Shown here piece after piece: positions 24,822 to 36,314 of a DNA stretch of 64,000 nucleotides; position 1 is the first letter of the stretch, and every line of letters starts with the position of its first letter. The DNA lies in NCBI GenBank assembly GCA_001630475.1, contig KV419402.1, forward strand, positions 1-64,000, read 5' to 3'. The position numbers and the translations under genes were made by a program. Below the pieces are notes generated by a model. It was not told where the DNA came from. It saw only the letters and a program-made list of their open reading frames with translations, and made no database searches. This stretch comes from Sistotremastrum niveocremeum HHB9708 (taxonomy: Eukaryota; Basidiomycota; Agaricomycetes; Sistotremastrales; Sistotremastraceae).

Positions 24822-26004
24822 GTATGGGTTATTCGCATCAATATCCCGAATAAAAACTGCAACATGCTAACCAGCTCGCGGTTTATCTTGCATTCCTCTC
24901 CAGGTTCGATCTCGCGATTGGCTTCGGGTATTGCCACAATTTAAATTCTACTTCGGTAGAATAGGATATAATGGAGCAGCTCGCGGGTCCGATCAAAATG
25001 TATACAGTATCTCGAGACATGTGGCCTTTCTGGAAATTTCTAGTCCAGTAAATATATATGTATATAGTGGGCTTGAGTCATGTCAAATACAGCGATCTAG
25101 ATGAAAGAACTTCTTCAACTTTTCCACTCGCTCGCCCGAAAACGCTGTTCCGATGGTCTGCCGAGAGTGCCGAGAGTGTGGGCGATGCTGTGTCATCATG
25201 CTGTGTCATCACCGATGCATCATCCCCAGCTTGTTCGCATGTCGTCAATCCGACGACCTGTCCAGCTTCAAGCCAACCTTTCTGTTTTTCGCTCGACTTC
25301 AGTGTTAATACACCAGCAGAGCTAGCCCCCTTATCCGACATCATGTGATACCCAATGGCCTATCTACACCTTTCAAATCTTGGGCCTTCATTTCAGTCAA
25401 CGGGTTCCCATTACCTCCCACCATGTCTTCCAGTCTCCCGTTTGCCCACACTCAACACGTCTTTGGCCTCCCTTGCCACGCTATCCCAACTGCGGAGACA
25501 CCGCGAGATATTGTCGTACCCACTGAAGCTACCTAAGCTACCACCCACCCAGCACAGGCAGTCTCAAGGGCTCAATCGTGCGTGTTTCCTAACATTGTCG
25601 TATTCAGATCGACAAAGCCTGTGCTCTTGAAGTCTCAGACACTGGCTCTCTCTTGTGTCGCCTGGCCTTTCCCGTTGCTCTCTTATCTCCCATCGCGCAG
25701 GCGTCCGGTTTTGGTATATTGGTTCAGACTAGGGTTCGTCACCAAATTCTTGTTATATGCCTGTCTCACACATACTGCAGCCGTCCTATGAACGAATCCT
25801 TCCTATAGGGTTCATCGATTGTGCTCGATCGCCGGAGATTAGCTCACAGTGTTTTGATCAAAGCCGATCTTGTGAGTGCCCGTTCTCGATTGTGAACCTA
25901 GGAATTCCTTCTGACACTATCCCAGTTCAAAGTTCTTTTGTGTCCGCCATCCGTTAACATTACTGCCACAAAATTTGCTCATAATCTGGGGCCGTTTGAC
26001 CGAG
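24822..26004. other. Intergenic, no supported gene
   Basis: Short overlapping frames only (at most 96 codons), on both strands. No TIR or clear promoter motif was identified. It contains the 3' flank of the disordered gene. Confidence 0.5.
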
Positions 26005-26012
26005 CCGGCGTA

Positions 26013-26842
26013 TAAGGATCTCAACGGGTACGGGTCTAGCCCGGATATCCGTCCTGATACCCGTGGGAAAACGGATAACCGCGTGACAGATATCCGTGAC
26101 GCGGATATGTCACGGGTGGCGGATATGGCCTCAGGAATTTCCGGATATCCGCAATGAATATTTAAATGATTTATTTATTATATATTATATTATTAAAATT
26201 ATTTTCGAGATTTTTATTTTTATTATTTTTATTATTTACATTTTATCGATGATTATTACGATGATTACTACATTATATGACTGATTATTACTGATTTTCG
26301 TCACCATCTCCCTGCACCCGAGCCTACATCCATCCATCCAGCCTTCAATCCATCCAAAATCCATCTGTTTTTGCTCCCATATGTGTTGCCAGTGGGTGTA
26401 GGTGATGTTGCAGACTTGATTGGAGGTGATTGTGGCATGGGAAGGGGGTGGATGCGCTGGATGTGGGTTGGATGTCGTGCTGGAGGACAGCCGGGTGCAC
26501 GAGCTGAGTTTGAAAACTCGAGTCTGTTGTTTGTTTGCGTTCCAAGTACTGAGTTCGAAACGACAACGCGCGTTGTTGTTTGCGTACAAACAACGCGAAA
26601 ATGATAAATATATTATTTTTAAATAGAACGAATATAATTAAGAATTTAAAACCCGCGGATATCGCGGATATCACGGGTATCGAGACCCGAATACCCGAAA
26701 CCCGCGAAAATAGCCGATATCCGCACATCAAACCCGGCGGGTGGCGGATATGGGCTCTCGGAGTTCCCGCGGGTCCCGGGTATGGCCTCCGAAATTTCCG
26801 CGGATATCCATATCCGCGGGTATATACCCGTTGAGAACCTTA
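26013..26842. mobile_element. 830-bp non-autonomous hAT element
   Basis: The ends are TAAGGATCTCAACGGGTA and, reverse-complemented, TAAGGTTCTCAACGGGTA, flanked by the perfect 8-bp duplication CCGGCGTA (26005-26012 and 26843-26850). About 150 bp at each end is packed with GGATATCCG-like palindromic motifs; the centre is AT-rich and non-coding. The TIR differs from the 7.4-kb hAT, so this is another hAT family. Confidence 0.93.
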
Positions 26843-27196
26843 CCGGCGTACTACCACCACAGCGGAATGGTGCGTGCTATCCTCATGTGATTATTATCGC
26901 CACATTGACCACAGCCCCTCGTTAAACTAGACAATGAACAACCTTGATGAACATCAAGAACATCGACTGTTGGAGCAATTTTTGGAGCGCGTTCGCGTCG
27001 GTTCCGGGATGGGGTAGAAACGTGCCAAATAACTTCGGCAGATTGCAGTCAGTAAGATACGGACGATGTGAGAGAGGAACGTGAGGAAAACGGCGACGCA
27101 TTTGGGAGCAGGATAATCGGTAACTACGATGTACATATATATATATTAATTGATTCATCGAATCCATTCATTGCATTTTATTCGGGTTATGACGAA

Positions 27197-27242
27197 AAAT
27201 ATAAGCAACATGCTGAAAGACTCGAGGATGTTGCTTATATTT
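27197..27242. repeat. Perfect 15-bp stem with 16-nt loop
   Basis: AAATATAAGCAACAT at 27197-27211 is exactly reverse-complementary to 27228-27242. No T-run follows, so a terminator is unlikely; it may be a relic of a palindromic element or an RNA hairpin. Confidence 0.8.
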
Positions 27243-27494
27243 GACAGCTCATATGAAGCCTACAGGTGCGGTCATCCTTGAGGTTGGGTGCAGAGAAATC
27301 GGGAGCTCATGCCGTATTGATGCGTGGCACCGAGGCCATTTAGTTTACAGGGGAGATATTTTAGCGGTTGCTCGACTCCAAATTCTTGAAACCCTCAGGC
27401 CTCAGTCGTCAAGGAGAAACGCAACCTGCTAGGCAAATGACCGCATACGAATCAGCATTAGCGTTCGTCTCATCGTCGTGAAGAGGTGGCATAA

Positions 27495-27760
27495 ATTGTA
27501 ACATCGTAGCACGCGGTGCTTTAGTCCACCTTGCGAAGGAGGTGGATTCAAGTGTCTTGTCGAAAGTATATTCCGAAGTATATACTAGAATGTTATCTTA
27601 CGATTGAATATTTTGAATTTTGAATTTGAGGTCAGAGGAGAATTAGACGCCCAAAGCCGTCATCCCCGGTGAATCGGCAAACGCGTCGGTTGGTTGCGGT
27701 GACATAGATCGTGCATTCGGGCGGATGGGAAGCTGAAAAGTCGGATGTATATAGAGACGG
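27495..27760. repeat. Dispersed repeat related to 35590-35830
   Basis: AACATCGTAGCACG, TGCTTTAG and CCACCT followed by GAGGTG and AGTGTCTT occur in the same order at 27500-27560 and 35601-35660. Later GGCGGATGGG.AGCTGAAA segments (near 27720 and 35800) also align in order. The two copies are diverged, so this is an old non-coding repeat of unknown class. Confidence 0.55.
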
Positions 27761-27864
27761 ATATAGAGAAATCACGTATTTGATTGGAACGAAGTCACAA
27801 GCTTTTCGAATAACAACTACGACTAAAAGAAATTGAAGTTAAATTTCGAGATCATCACTCTCAA

Positions 27865-29302
27865 TCACATGCCCTGCAACCAATCAGCACTCTGGAAAGC
27901 AGCATCGCCAAGACCGCGGAGGGCGGAGTACAGCCCCTGCATCGTAGTAGTGTACGCTAGGCGCAATACCTGAGTAGCGTTGTTGTGGAACTGAAAATGA
28001 AGTAGCATGATTGAAACGAGGGAAGCGGGTATGAGAGCAGCAATGGCGGCTTCCAGAGGAATTGTGCCAAACGTGGCCAATACGACACCAAGCACCAAGA
28101 AACACATCGTCCAGATAGACATCCCGGAGGGTATCGAATAGAGGATCGCCAAAGGATATATGCCGTATACGGGATGCGAATTCCTTTTGAGGAATCGTAC
28201 CACGGCAATACCGTCACGGGCGTGGAGCCCTCGAGAACGTGGCAGAACCACGCCTGCGATATGGCCAACGAATCCGAGAGAGACTGCAACGGTAGTGCAG
28301 AGGTGTGCCGATTCGATCAACGGGGAGGATTCCACGTCTAACGAATGAAGTACAAGCTTGAACGTTAGGCTCGACCTGGAGAATACTGAGTTAATACTAT
28401 TGAAGGGCTGATGGACGATCACGCACAAGATGCCGATGGCAGATATCACGACGGCAGAGTTCCATTCGAGCCGCAAATCGTTCACGAGAGGCCCCCATAG
28501 CCTGAAGTATGTAATTCCGTCAACCCAGAGGTCGGCCAAGCGCTTTTGATGTCGCATTGGAACGTCCCAAAGCAGCTTTGGAACGACTGAGATCAAGATC
28601 GGCTTCGGCTTCCTTTCCGGCTCGATTACATATTCAAGTCGGGAAAGGCGGGCATGCAGGTCTCCATGGAAGTTGAAAAGTCGCATTGCGTATATGTCTC
28701 CGAGGAGTCGAGCCATAGCGCTAACACGAAAGCTTTGCGTGTATTCCAGATCTGGTAGGAACATCAGCATATGACACCAAGGATGTTCGGGATGACTAAC
28801 CGTTGATGTTTCGTAACAAATCAAGCAGCTTCTGGCATTCTCCTGCATCGAAAGGAAAAGTAGAAGTATATTGGGAATTCGTCATTCCTTCTGTCCAGGA
28901 AATGAGCAGTTGATCAAGAGGCATATCCACAAGGCTTACCAATGCCTCCGTGTGCCAACATCGTGACCAGCATGTGCTCGATATGGTCGGGAAGTACGGT
29001 GTGGTTCGGAAAATATTCGATGTGGGCGTAATACTGCTGATGAAGCGCATTTTCTACGTCGACAAGGTGAGGAAACACGGTTGAGATAGTAACAAATGCG
29101 ACTCACCTAGATCATAACGAGACGCAGGCGATAAAGGGGTTAGACCGACAGCAGAGGTCATGACGTCGTTGATCCAGAAAATGGTCTGGAACTCGTGATT
29201 GACAAAGTAGTATCCGCATGTTTCATTGTCGGCATCTGGCTGCAGGACTACTTCCACGGTAGGAGGAAGCCGCACTTTCATAGCAGAGCATGTAGCTATG
29301 TT
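27865..29302 (-). pseudogene. WW-like membrane protein paralog B, N-terminus lost to an insertion
   Basis: The protein keeps the WW-like segment (CGYYFVNHEFQTIFWI), HIEYFPNH, SQYTSTFPFDAGEC, the segment MARLLGDIYAMRLFNFHGDLH and a membrane-spanning C-terminus (for example MCFLVLGVVLATFGTI), ending QSADWLQGM at 27865. It matches paralog A (4824-6998) domain for domain. The N-terminal disordered region and its exon are absent: recognisable sequence begins just before VRLPPTVEVVLQPD, next to the left end of the inverted-repeat element at 29303. It may still be transcribed from a start inside the element (an ATG lies at 29323). Confidence 0.65.
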
Positions 29303-32147
29303 TGTATACAGTTTCATGGCCAAAGGGTTAAAACCATGTAGATACTGATATACATGGACATAAAATAAATATATTTATTATTATTTCGTACATGTAGATA
29401 AAGTTATCTACATGAAATTTGGAAAAAAATTGAATATATTAGGGATTTATGTAGCTCAGGAACGGCTGGTCCGTTTGGGCTGGTTCTTGGCACGTTCTGA
29501 TCAGGGAAAGAAGCAGACCCTGATGAGACCCTGCCAAGAGACCCTGAGCCAAACAAATACAAACATCAGGGTCCTGGGAGACCCCAGGCACCATTTTTTG
29601 ATGCCGTCGCAGCCGTGACAGTGACAGGGTCTGCTTCTGAACAAACAAACAAACACAAACATTCCAAAAATGGAAAAAGACCTACCGGGGGTTATTTTGC
29701 CCTGCGATCACAATGGTGAGGGTCTCAGGGTCCAGTGCCAAACATGTACAAACATTTGGACCCTGGGGCCCACCAGGCACCATTTTTTGCCCTCTTTTCA
29801 ATGGTGGGGTCCATTTNNNNNNNNNNNNNNNNNNNNNNNNNNNNNNNNNNNNNNNNNNNNNNNNNNNNNNNNNNNNNNNNNNNNNNNNNNNNNNNNNNNN
29901 NNNNNNNNNNNNNNNNNNNNNNNNNNNNNNNNNNNNNNNNNNNNNNNNNNNNNNNNNNNNNNNNNNNNNNNNNNNNNNNNNNNNNNNNNNNNNNNNNNNN
30001 NNNNNNNNNNNNNNNNNNNNNNNNNNNNNNNNNNNNNNNNNNNNNNNNNNNNNNNNNNNNNNNNNNNNNNNNNNNNNNNNNNNNNNNNNNNNNNNNNNNN
30101 NNNNNNNNNNNNNNNNNNNNNNNNNNNNNNNNNNNNNNNNNNNNNNNNNNNNNNNNNNNNNNNNNNNNNNNNNNNNCAGTACAGGGCTATATTAAATGGA
30201 CCAATACATTTATTGTACACAATTTGTAATCATTTTGAAGCAATACACTCATTTTGTAATGCTCTGAAAGCTATGGGCCAGTACCTGCTGCACTGAACAG
30301 GCTACACTATTTTAATAGCTATATACACTGCTGTAATGGTCTTTATAAAGTCAGAGTGAGGTGACAAGGTCTGAAAATAGTCCAGTATTACTCTTACCCA
30401 GCAGGTAATGCCCAAAATGCCTCACAATATGCTCAGAATCTCTGGCTGAACACTCAGTGATTTACTGAATTTATGGGCTTGTACCACTGATTGCACATGA
30501 ATACAAGGTCAGAAAACATATATTTCACACATATATGACCTATACTTCAATATATGTTGGCCCAAGATTCAAGTCTGAAGCAGATACCTAGCAAGAACCA
30601 AGTACAACTCTCTGTTGGGATCTGGTCATTTTGAAGCACAATGTGAAAGATTTCCAAAGTTCCAAAATACCCCAGAATATGAAATGTGCCATTTTTCGAG
30701 CAGAGTTCAAATCTAGTTACAGAATTTGAATAACTGCTCTGGTTCCCGAGATAGAGGCTGTTCTTTGCCAGGATATCCAATATTGTTTGCCCTATAGAGA
30801 GCCAGGCAGTGGGCCAAATGTGTTCATCTTCTGTCAGTGTATTCTACACATATATTCTGACCCACTGACAGACATTGAAGTCATGTACATGTGATCTCAT
30901 GCCCGTATTAAGGTATTGAAATTCAAAAGTAATCCCTGAATACAAGAGGAACCAGAGAAGCTATTGAGATGATTTTGATTTGTAAAATCATGACATTGTG
31001 TCTAGTACCCACATACAAGGTATCATAAATTATGTGTCAGTTCCTGTGGCTGCATAGCTGTAATACTGGTTACAATCAGCAGTATTTCCATTCCAGGAGA
31101 CCATAGGGCAGGTGAAGTGACTTCCAGCCTTGAGAATATGACAATACTAGTATAATGAACATTCCCAGGAGGTCAGGATCACCAATATACCCCTGGTTGC
31201 TGTGGGAATGAGCATATATGGCTGTCTAGCATCAGCACAAGAGAGGGTCTAGTTCAAGGGATTGCCAGGGTATATACTAATGATACAGTAGAAGGCCATA
31301 TCCTATTCTGGTGACCCTGAATGCCCCATACCCCTGGATATGGCTGCAGCAGCAATTTCAGGGGAAGGCTGCTGCCCAGGCTGTACCCAGGGTCTGGGGC
31401 AGGTAAAACAGGGGTATTGGGTCAAATGGACCAAACATACCACAACAGCCCCAGGACAGTCCTGAAGTGCAGGGAATAGCAGGGATGGGCCAGAATTGGG
31501 CAGCTGGGGTGTCCAGGTAGCATATTACCTAATTTGGCCTGATATGCTCACCATTGGATAGCCCTGACTGAGAGCTTCCAGAATTGACCCCTTTTACCCC
31601 ATTTGGGGGCCCAATGAACCTGGACCCTGAGAATTACCTAAAATGGGCAGCACCATTGAAAAGAGCGCAAAATTTGGTGCCTGGTGGGTCCTGGGGTCCA
31701 AATGTTTGGTTTTGTTTGTTTCTGGACCCTGAGACCCTCACCATTGCATTCCCAGCGCAAAATAACCCCCGGTGGGTCTTTTTCCTGCTTTGTTTGTATT
31801 TGTTTGTTCAGAAGCACACCCTGTGACCGTCACGGTTGAAACGGCATCAAAAAATGGTGCCTGGGGTCTCCCAGGACCCTGATGTTTGCACTTGTTTGGC
31901 TCAGGGTCTCTTGGCAGGGTCTCATCAGGGTCTGCTTCTTTCCCTGATCACAACGTGACAAGAATCAGCCCAAACGGAGCAGCCGTTGCTGAGCTACGTA
32001 AATCCCAAGAAATTCCGCATTATATTCAATATTTTTCCGAAATTTCATGTACTTAACAATATCTACATGAAATAAATGTCCTTATAAAATATGCGGTCAT
32101 CAACTTATCTACATGGTCTGACCCTCGTGGCCATGAATCTGTATACA
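29303..32147. mobile_element. 2.8-kb element with long terminal inverted repeats (contains a gap)
   Basis: The left end starts TGTATACAGTTTCATGGCCA and the right end, reverse-complemented, starts TGTATACAGATTCATGGCCA. Inverted similarity continues for 500 bp or more, through CATGTAGATA blocks (29335 and 32115), up to the N gap on the left. The terminal arms contain many AGACCCTG/CAGGGTCT motifs. No transposase was seen in the readable part. Arms of this length with a non-coding core suggest a non-autonomous foldback-like element; the superfamily is unknown and I found no convincing target duplication. It separates the minus-strand WW paralog B from the plus-strand SAP gene at 32164. Confidence 0.75.
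29817..30176. other. Assembly gap, 360 N
   Basis: A run of 360 undetermined bases inside the inverted-repeat element, beginning where its left arm is still clearly matching the right arm. The true length of the gap is unknown. Confidence 0.99.
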
Positions 32148-32163
32148 CATATAGGTTTTAGCT

Positions 32164-34504
32164 ATGGCCCTGACTAGTACACTCTCACTCAAACAGGCTG
32201 AAGATAAGATATACAAACTCTCAGCGGAAGAAATGCACGAGACTCTACATCTCCCGGTCTTGAAACAGCTTTGTTGGGAGAGGGGACTTCGCTGGGGTGG
32301 GACCAAAGCGGTGTTAATTTCCCGCTTGATAGCATGGGTACGTCGCATTCTTGGTGTAACACTTATGCGTATGTGCTGAGTTGGGAGCAGCGAAAAACAG
32401 GCCAACGCCTTCATAATGTTCCCAACCGAGCTCAAGAATCCTCTGTTGCACAGGTTACCTCGTCGGACTCCCACATAGGAGCTACGCTACCTGTCCCAAC
32501 AAGTGTACCTACCGTGATGGAAAGCGTGTCTCTGATCATGAGTGGGCTCGAAAGTCGAGTCAGGACTTGGACTGATCAGGATGACCTGGTGAAGAAAATT
32601 CTGCAAAAAACGAATAAGGCTCAACTGGAAGACCTCTGCAGTCAGGTCGCGCTGCCCAACGTCGGAACGAAGAAGATCCTTTGGGATCGATTGGTACAAT
32701 GGGTTGGTTGTGAATGCTTCATATGTAGATTGATACTTACGAGGCCGCCCGTGGTTGCTACAGCGAAACACCTTGGCCCAGGACGTTACACTCAATGCAG
32801 TCCCTACGGTATCGAGACTACAACCTCCATCCGCAGGAAGCGTTCAGAAGAAACTGCGAAGTGCCGAAGATATCGCGGCCGCCGAACGCATCCTCCTCAC
32901 AACATCGGGGAAAACGAATCTGCAAAAGTTGGGCGTTGAAATTCTGCGAGAATTGTGTCAAATGAGAGATCTGTCTCATCAAGGTGACGCAAAGCAACTA
33001 GTCGAAACTCTGACGCATTGGGTAATTATAAGCCGTCTCCTACTGATTACGCGTATCACCATCACTAACCTACGAATAGAGAATTAATAGGGGGATCACA
33101 GATGAAAATGGACGCAACATTGCGTATAGCAAAAAGGCTGTTCTTGGAACGCAGACACTGAAAGCGATTTGGGAAGACCAGAAAACAATTACCACTCCCT
33201 CTTGGTTAGGCCGAGCTCCAAAGCAAGCCGGTAGTGCTGCGCAGGGAAAGTTGAAGGCTGATGAGTGGCGTAGCTTCTGCTGCGTGACTCTTGTTTTTTC
33301 ATTGAACAGGTTGTGGGGCAACGGAACTGACCGTTATCGTGAGATGCTGGACCATTTCATGGAGTTGGTCAACATGGTGAATATGGCACATTTTCAAGAA
33401 TTGAATGAGGCAACGATCGAGTCGTATCGGCTGTCTACCATCGCTTACTTGACGGGAATAAAGTCCCTGTTCCCTGACCAGACTCTAGTTCCCAATCATC
33501 ACGCATCCATGCACCTGCCCGAACTCTTCCGGCGCTTCGGACCTGTGCATGCCTGGCGTACCTTTGCCTTTGAAAGATATAATGGCATGATGCAATCAAT
33601 CAATCATAACTCACGAATAGGTATGTCCTTCTTTTTCCGTGCAGGAGTGAGCGTAATGTGACCTTTGACGGATAGGGGAACTGGCACTAACATTTATGCG
33701 TTATTTTTGCATGGGCGGAGCGCTTCGAGCACTGTTCAAAAGTCAGCAATTGCCCCCTGTATTTGAACAGGTCAGAAAAGCCTTCCAACAGTGCTTTGGC
33801 TCGGATGTTCGCGGTACCTTTCTGAGCGACGCGGCCGCACTCGCCCCGAATGTATTGGATTCTGGCACCGAGCATCCCAACGATCCTTCTGGCTCCAAGC
33901 TTTTGGACGAGGAAGCTATTTCTGTGCTGAAGAATGTGCTTGGGAGGTGATTTTCTTCGCTGTATTCTCGGCGATCATTCAAACTGAGCACTTGAACAGG
34001 GACTATGAAGCATGCGGGGCCGTGGCCCTCTCTGCATTCCAACACAAGGGACTCGCATATAAATGTTCGAGAGTCTCGTATCGGGACAGCCTTGTATATC
34101 TCAAATTCAGGGGGGCTGAGAAAGCAGGACTGATTGAAAACATCGTTCGCTATCGAGATGCTTCATCACAACAGCAGACAGCAGCTATAATCCGCGTTTT
34201 TGAAGCGTTAAACCCAGAGGACATCGAACGCGATCCATACCGTCGGCACAATGGGAGGGCCGGTCAGCTCTATTATGATACGATGTCAAAGTACCAGATT
34301 TTGGTCTCTTTTGAAGATGTTCTTTGCCATTGTGCTTCTGCACCTTTTGAAATGGTAGGTGCACAAAGATCCAATCTCCGATGGGTTTTTACCATTGGCA
34401 CGGGTGAGTCAATCACTAATTCTGAGATCCTAAAGAGCGTCTTGCTCATAAAAAATTCCCTTTTAGGCCGGGTTTTCCGTGCGGCCCGAATCCATTACGC
34501 GTGA
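32164..34504 (+). CDS. SAP-motif protein with CACTA/Plavaka-like transposase C-terminal region
   Basis: Exons 32164-32337, 32391-32702, 32764-33021, 33080-33620 and further exons to 34504 join through short GT..AG introns. Three SAP-like helix-extended-helix motifs occur early: LPVLKQLCWERGLRWGGTK, KAQLEDLCSQVALPNVGTKK and LQKLGVEILRELCQMRDLS. The second half matches the C-terminal part of transposase-like proteins common in Agaricomycetes: WLGRAPKQAGSAAQGKLKAD, NHHASMHLPELFRRFGPVHA, TFAFERYNGMMQ and ELALTFMRYFC. The catalytic transposase core that normally precedes this region is absent. SAP motifs bind DNA or chromatin. It may be a remnant of a transposon gene or a host gene that captured the domain. 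Its ATG lies 17 bp from the inverted-repeat element, so its promoter would be inside that element. Confidence 0.65.
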
Positions 34505-36314
34505 CGCATGATCATCGTGCTAGCATCAAGTTTCTCATCATCACAAAGGCCGATCACAGGTGGTCAATGCTCAGGCTTGATTGATAGGATTAACCGTCAA
34601 TGTAGTTGGCAGCTGAAGGGCTAAGGCAGGCAGTTGGCTGCGAAGTCTAAGGAATCGGAAGGATGGTAGCTCACTGATGTGCAAGTTACGCTTCGTCCTA
34701 TCATAGCTCGCAATAGACACTGTATATTGTAACGCTGACGTGCCAAAGTTTGGTAGGTCTGTGGGATTAGAAGATCAAGGCAATGACATCGTATTCACTA
34801 TGTGTATTACATGCACGAACGGTACGCTCCTGTGAAGCAGACTGACACGAGCGGTGTCAATATCATCGATGTATAAAAAGTTCCATGATGAAGCGAGTTT
34901 CGGGGTTGTATGAATCCTGGTTAGGCCGCTGAGAATATGTTAGGCGATGTTCTCGACTTGAAAACTCAAGTCGGCTCACAGCACACGGAACGCAGTTGCG
35001 CGCTTCAGTATCCCCTATACATATCTCGACGAACTAGAATGGAATTCATCTGCTGAACGGCTCGTTCAATAGATATTTGAGATCTGCGAATCTCCGCTTC
35101 TCATGACTCACCAGTGCTGCTTATCTCTACCATGGTCATGGGACTTTTTACAGGCCATGTGAGACCATGTGAGACTGGATTTCAAGACTGGGTCGGTAGA
35201 CACGAGTAGGACGCATGGCGCCAGATACACGAGAACATAATAGTATGAGATCTTGACATCGGAACATTACAGCACTTGGTGACCTCCTTGGTCGTCCCTT
35301 TGATCGAATAGAAGGTGCTGGGATAATTTGCGTATAAACCTGGACTAAGCCTTACCCACGTCTCCGGTGAGCGAAGTCGTGAGCTCAGATAATGACAAGC
35401 CGATACTGGAGGAAAGGACCATGTGATGAGTTCGCTTATGCATGACCCATTGGCGATTACCGAACGGACGCTACAATCATGATCATGTTCATGAGCGCTG
35501 CGGGAGGCCTGCAGCTAGGATTTCTCAGAAACGGGTCGGAATTCGGAGATCAAGACGCCGTCTCCAAAGAAGAAATCCGACAGTAATCCGACCTTATTAT
35601 AACATCGTAGCACGTGATGCTTTAGCCCACCTCGCGACAGAGAGGTGAATTTGAGTGTCTTATCTGCGCCAGGATTTTTTCTTGAATTTCCGCACAACAT
35701 CAAGATTATCGAGTGATATTCGGCATAATCGGCGATATCTCCGAGAATGCGTCACCGGCTGGGGTGGTACATCGTTCATTCAGCTCGCTCAATTCGGCGG
35801 ATGGGTAGCTGAAACGTCATATATTGGAATAGTAAGGTGTATTGAGCATGAATATCTGATTTTTAGCCCCGCCGGATACTACCCCCAAGTTCCTTTTACC
35901 TGTCGCGCCATCAGGTGCCCGAGACCTCACCAACTGATCGCAGATTGACTGATCAAGTATGCAAAAGCGCTGGGAATGATGGGGTCAGAGCGAAGGAATG
36001 CCTGATGTAAATTGCGTCGATCGCGTGGCGAGTGAAAATTAATGATTCGGCTTCCGTAGTGTCACCGAGAGTCAACTCAAGATATTTTAGGTAGCAGCAA
36101 TACGGGTGACACGCCAAATCCATTCGATGGGCTGCATATTTGATCACACTGAGACCCAATGAGCGAAACTCAAAATCAATACTGTCAAATGTGTCATCGC
36201 CGGACGCTTGGCTTATAGTATGAGCTTTCGGCCGAGGCCCAGATAGCTCTACCTCAAAAATGTAACGTAATCCGATATATCGAAATATTAAAGTAGCAAT
36301 CAAGACTCGATTTT
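34505..36314. other. Intergenic, holds one diverged dispersed repeat
   Basis: No splice-consistent gene. The segment 35590-35830 is the partner of the repeat at 27495-27760. The 121-codon frame at 35953-36318 on the minus strand overlaps the 3' end of the next gene and has no recognisable domain. Confidence 0.5.

Noticed and set aside
29440-29460. GTAGCTCAGG resembling a tRNA D-arm
   Set aside because: It lies in the arm of the inverted-repeat element and recurs at its other end; no cloverleaf can be formed around it.
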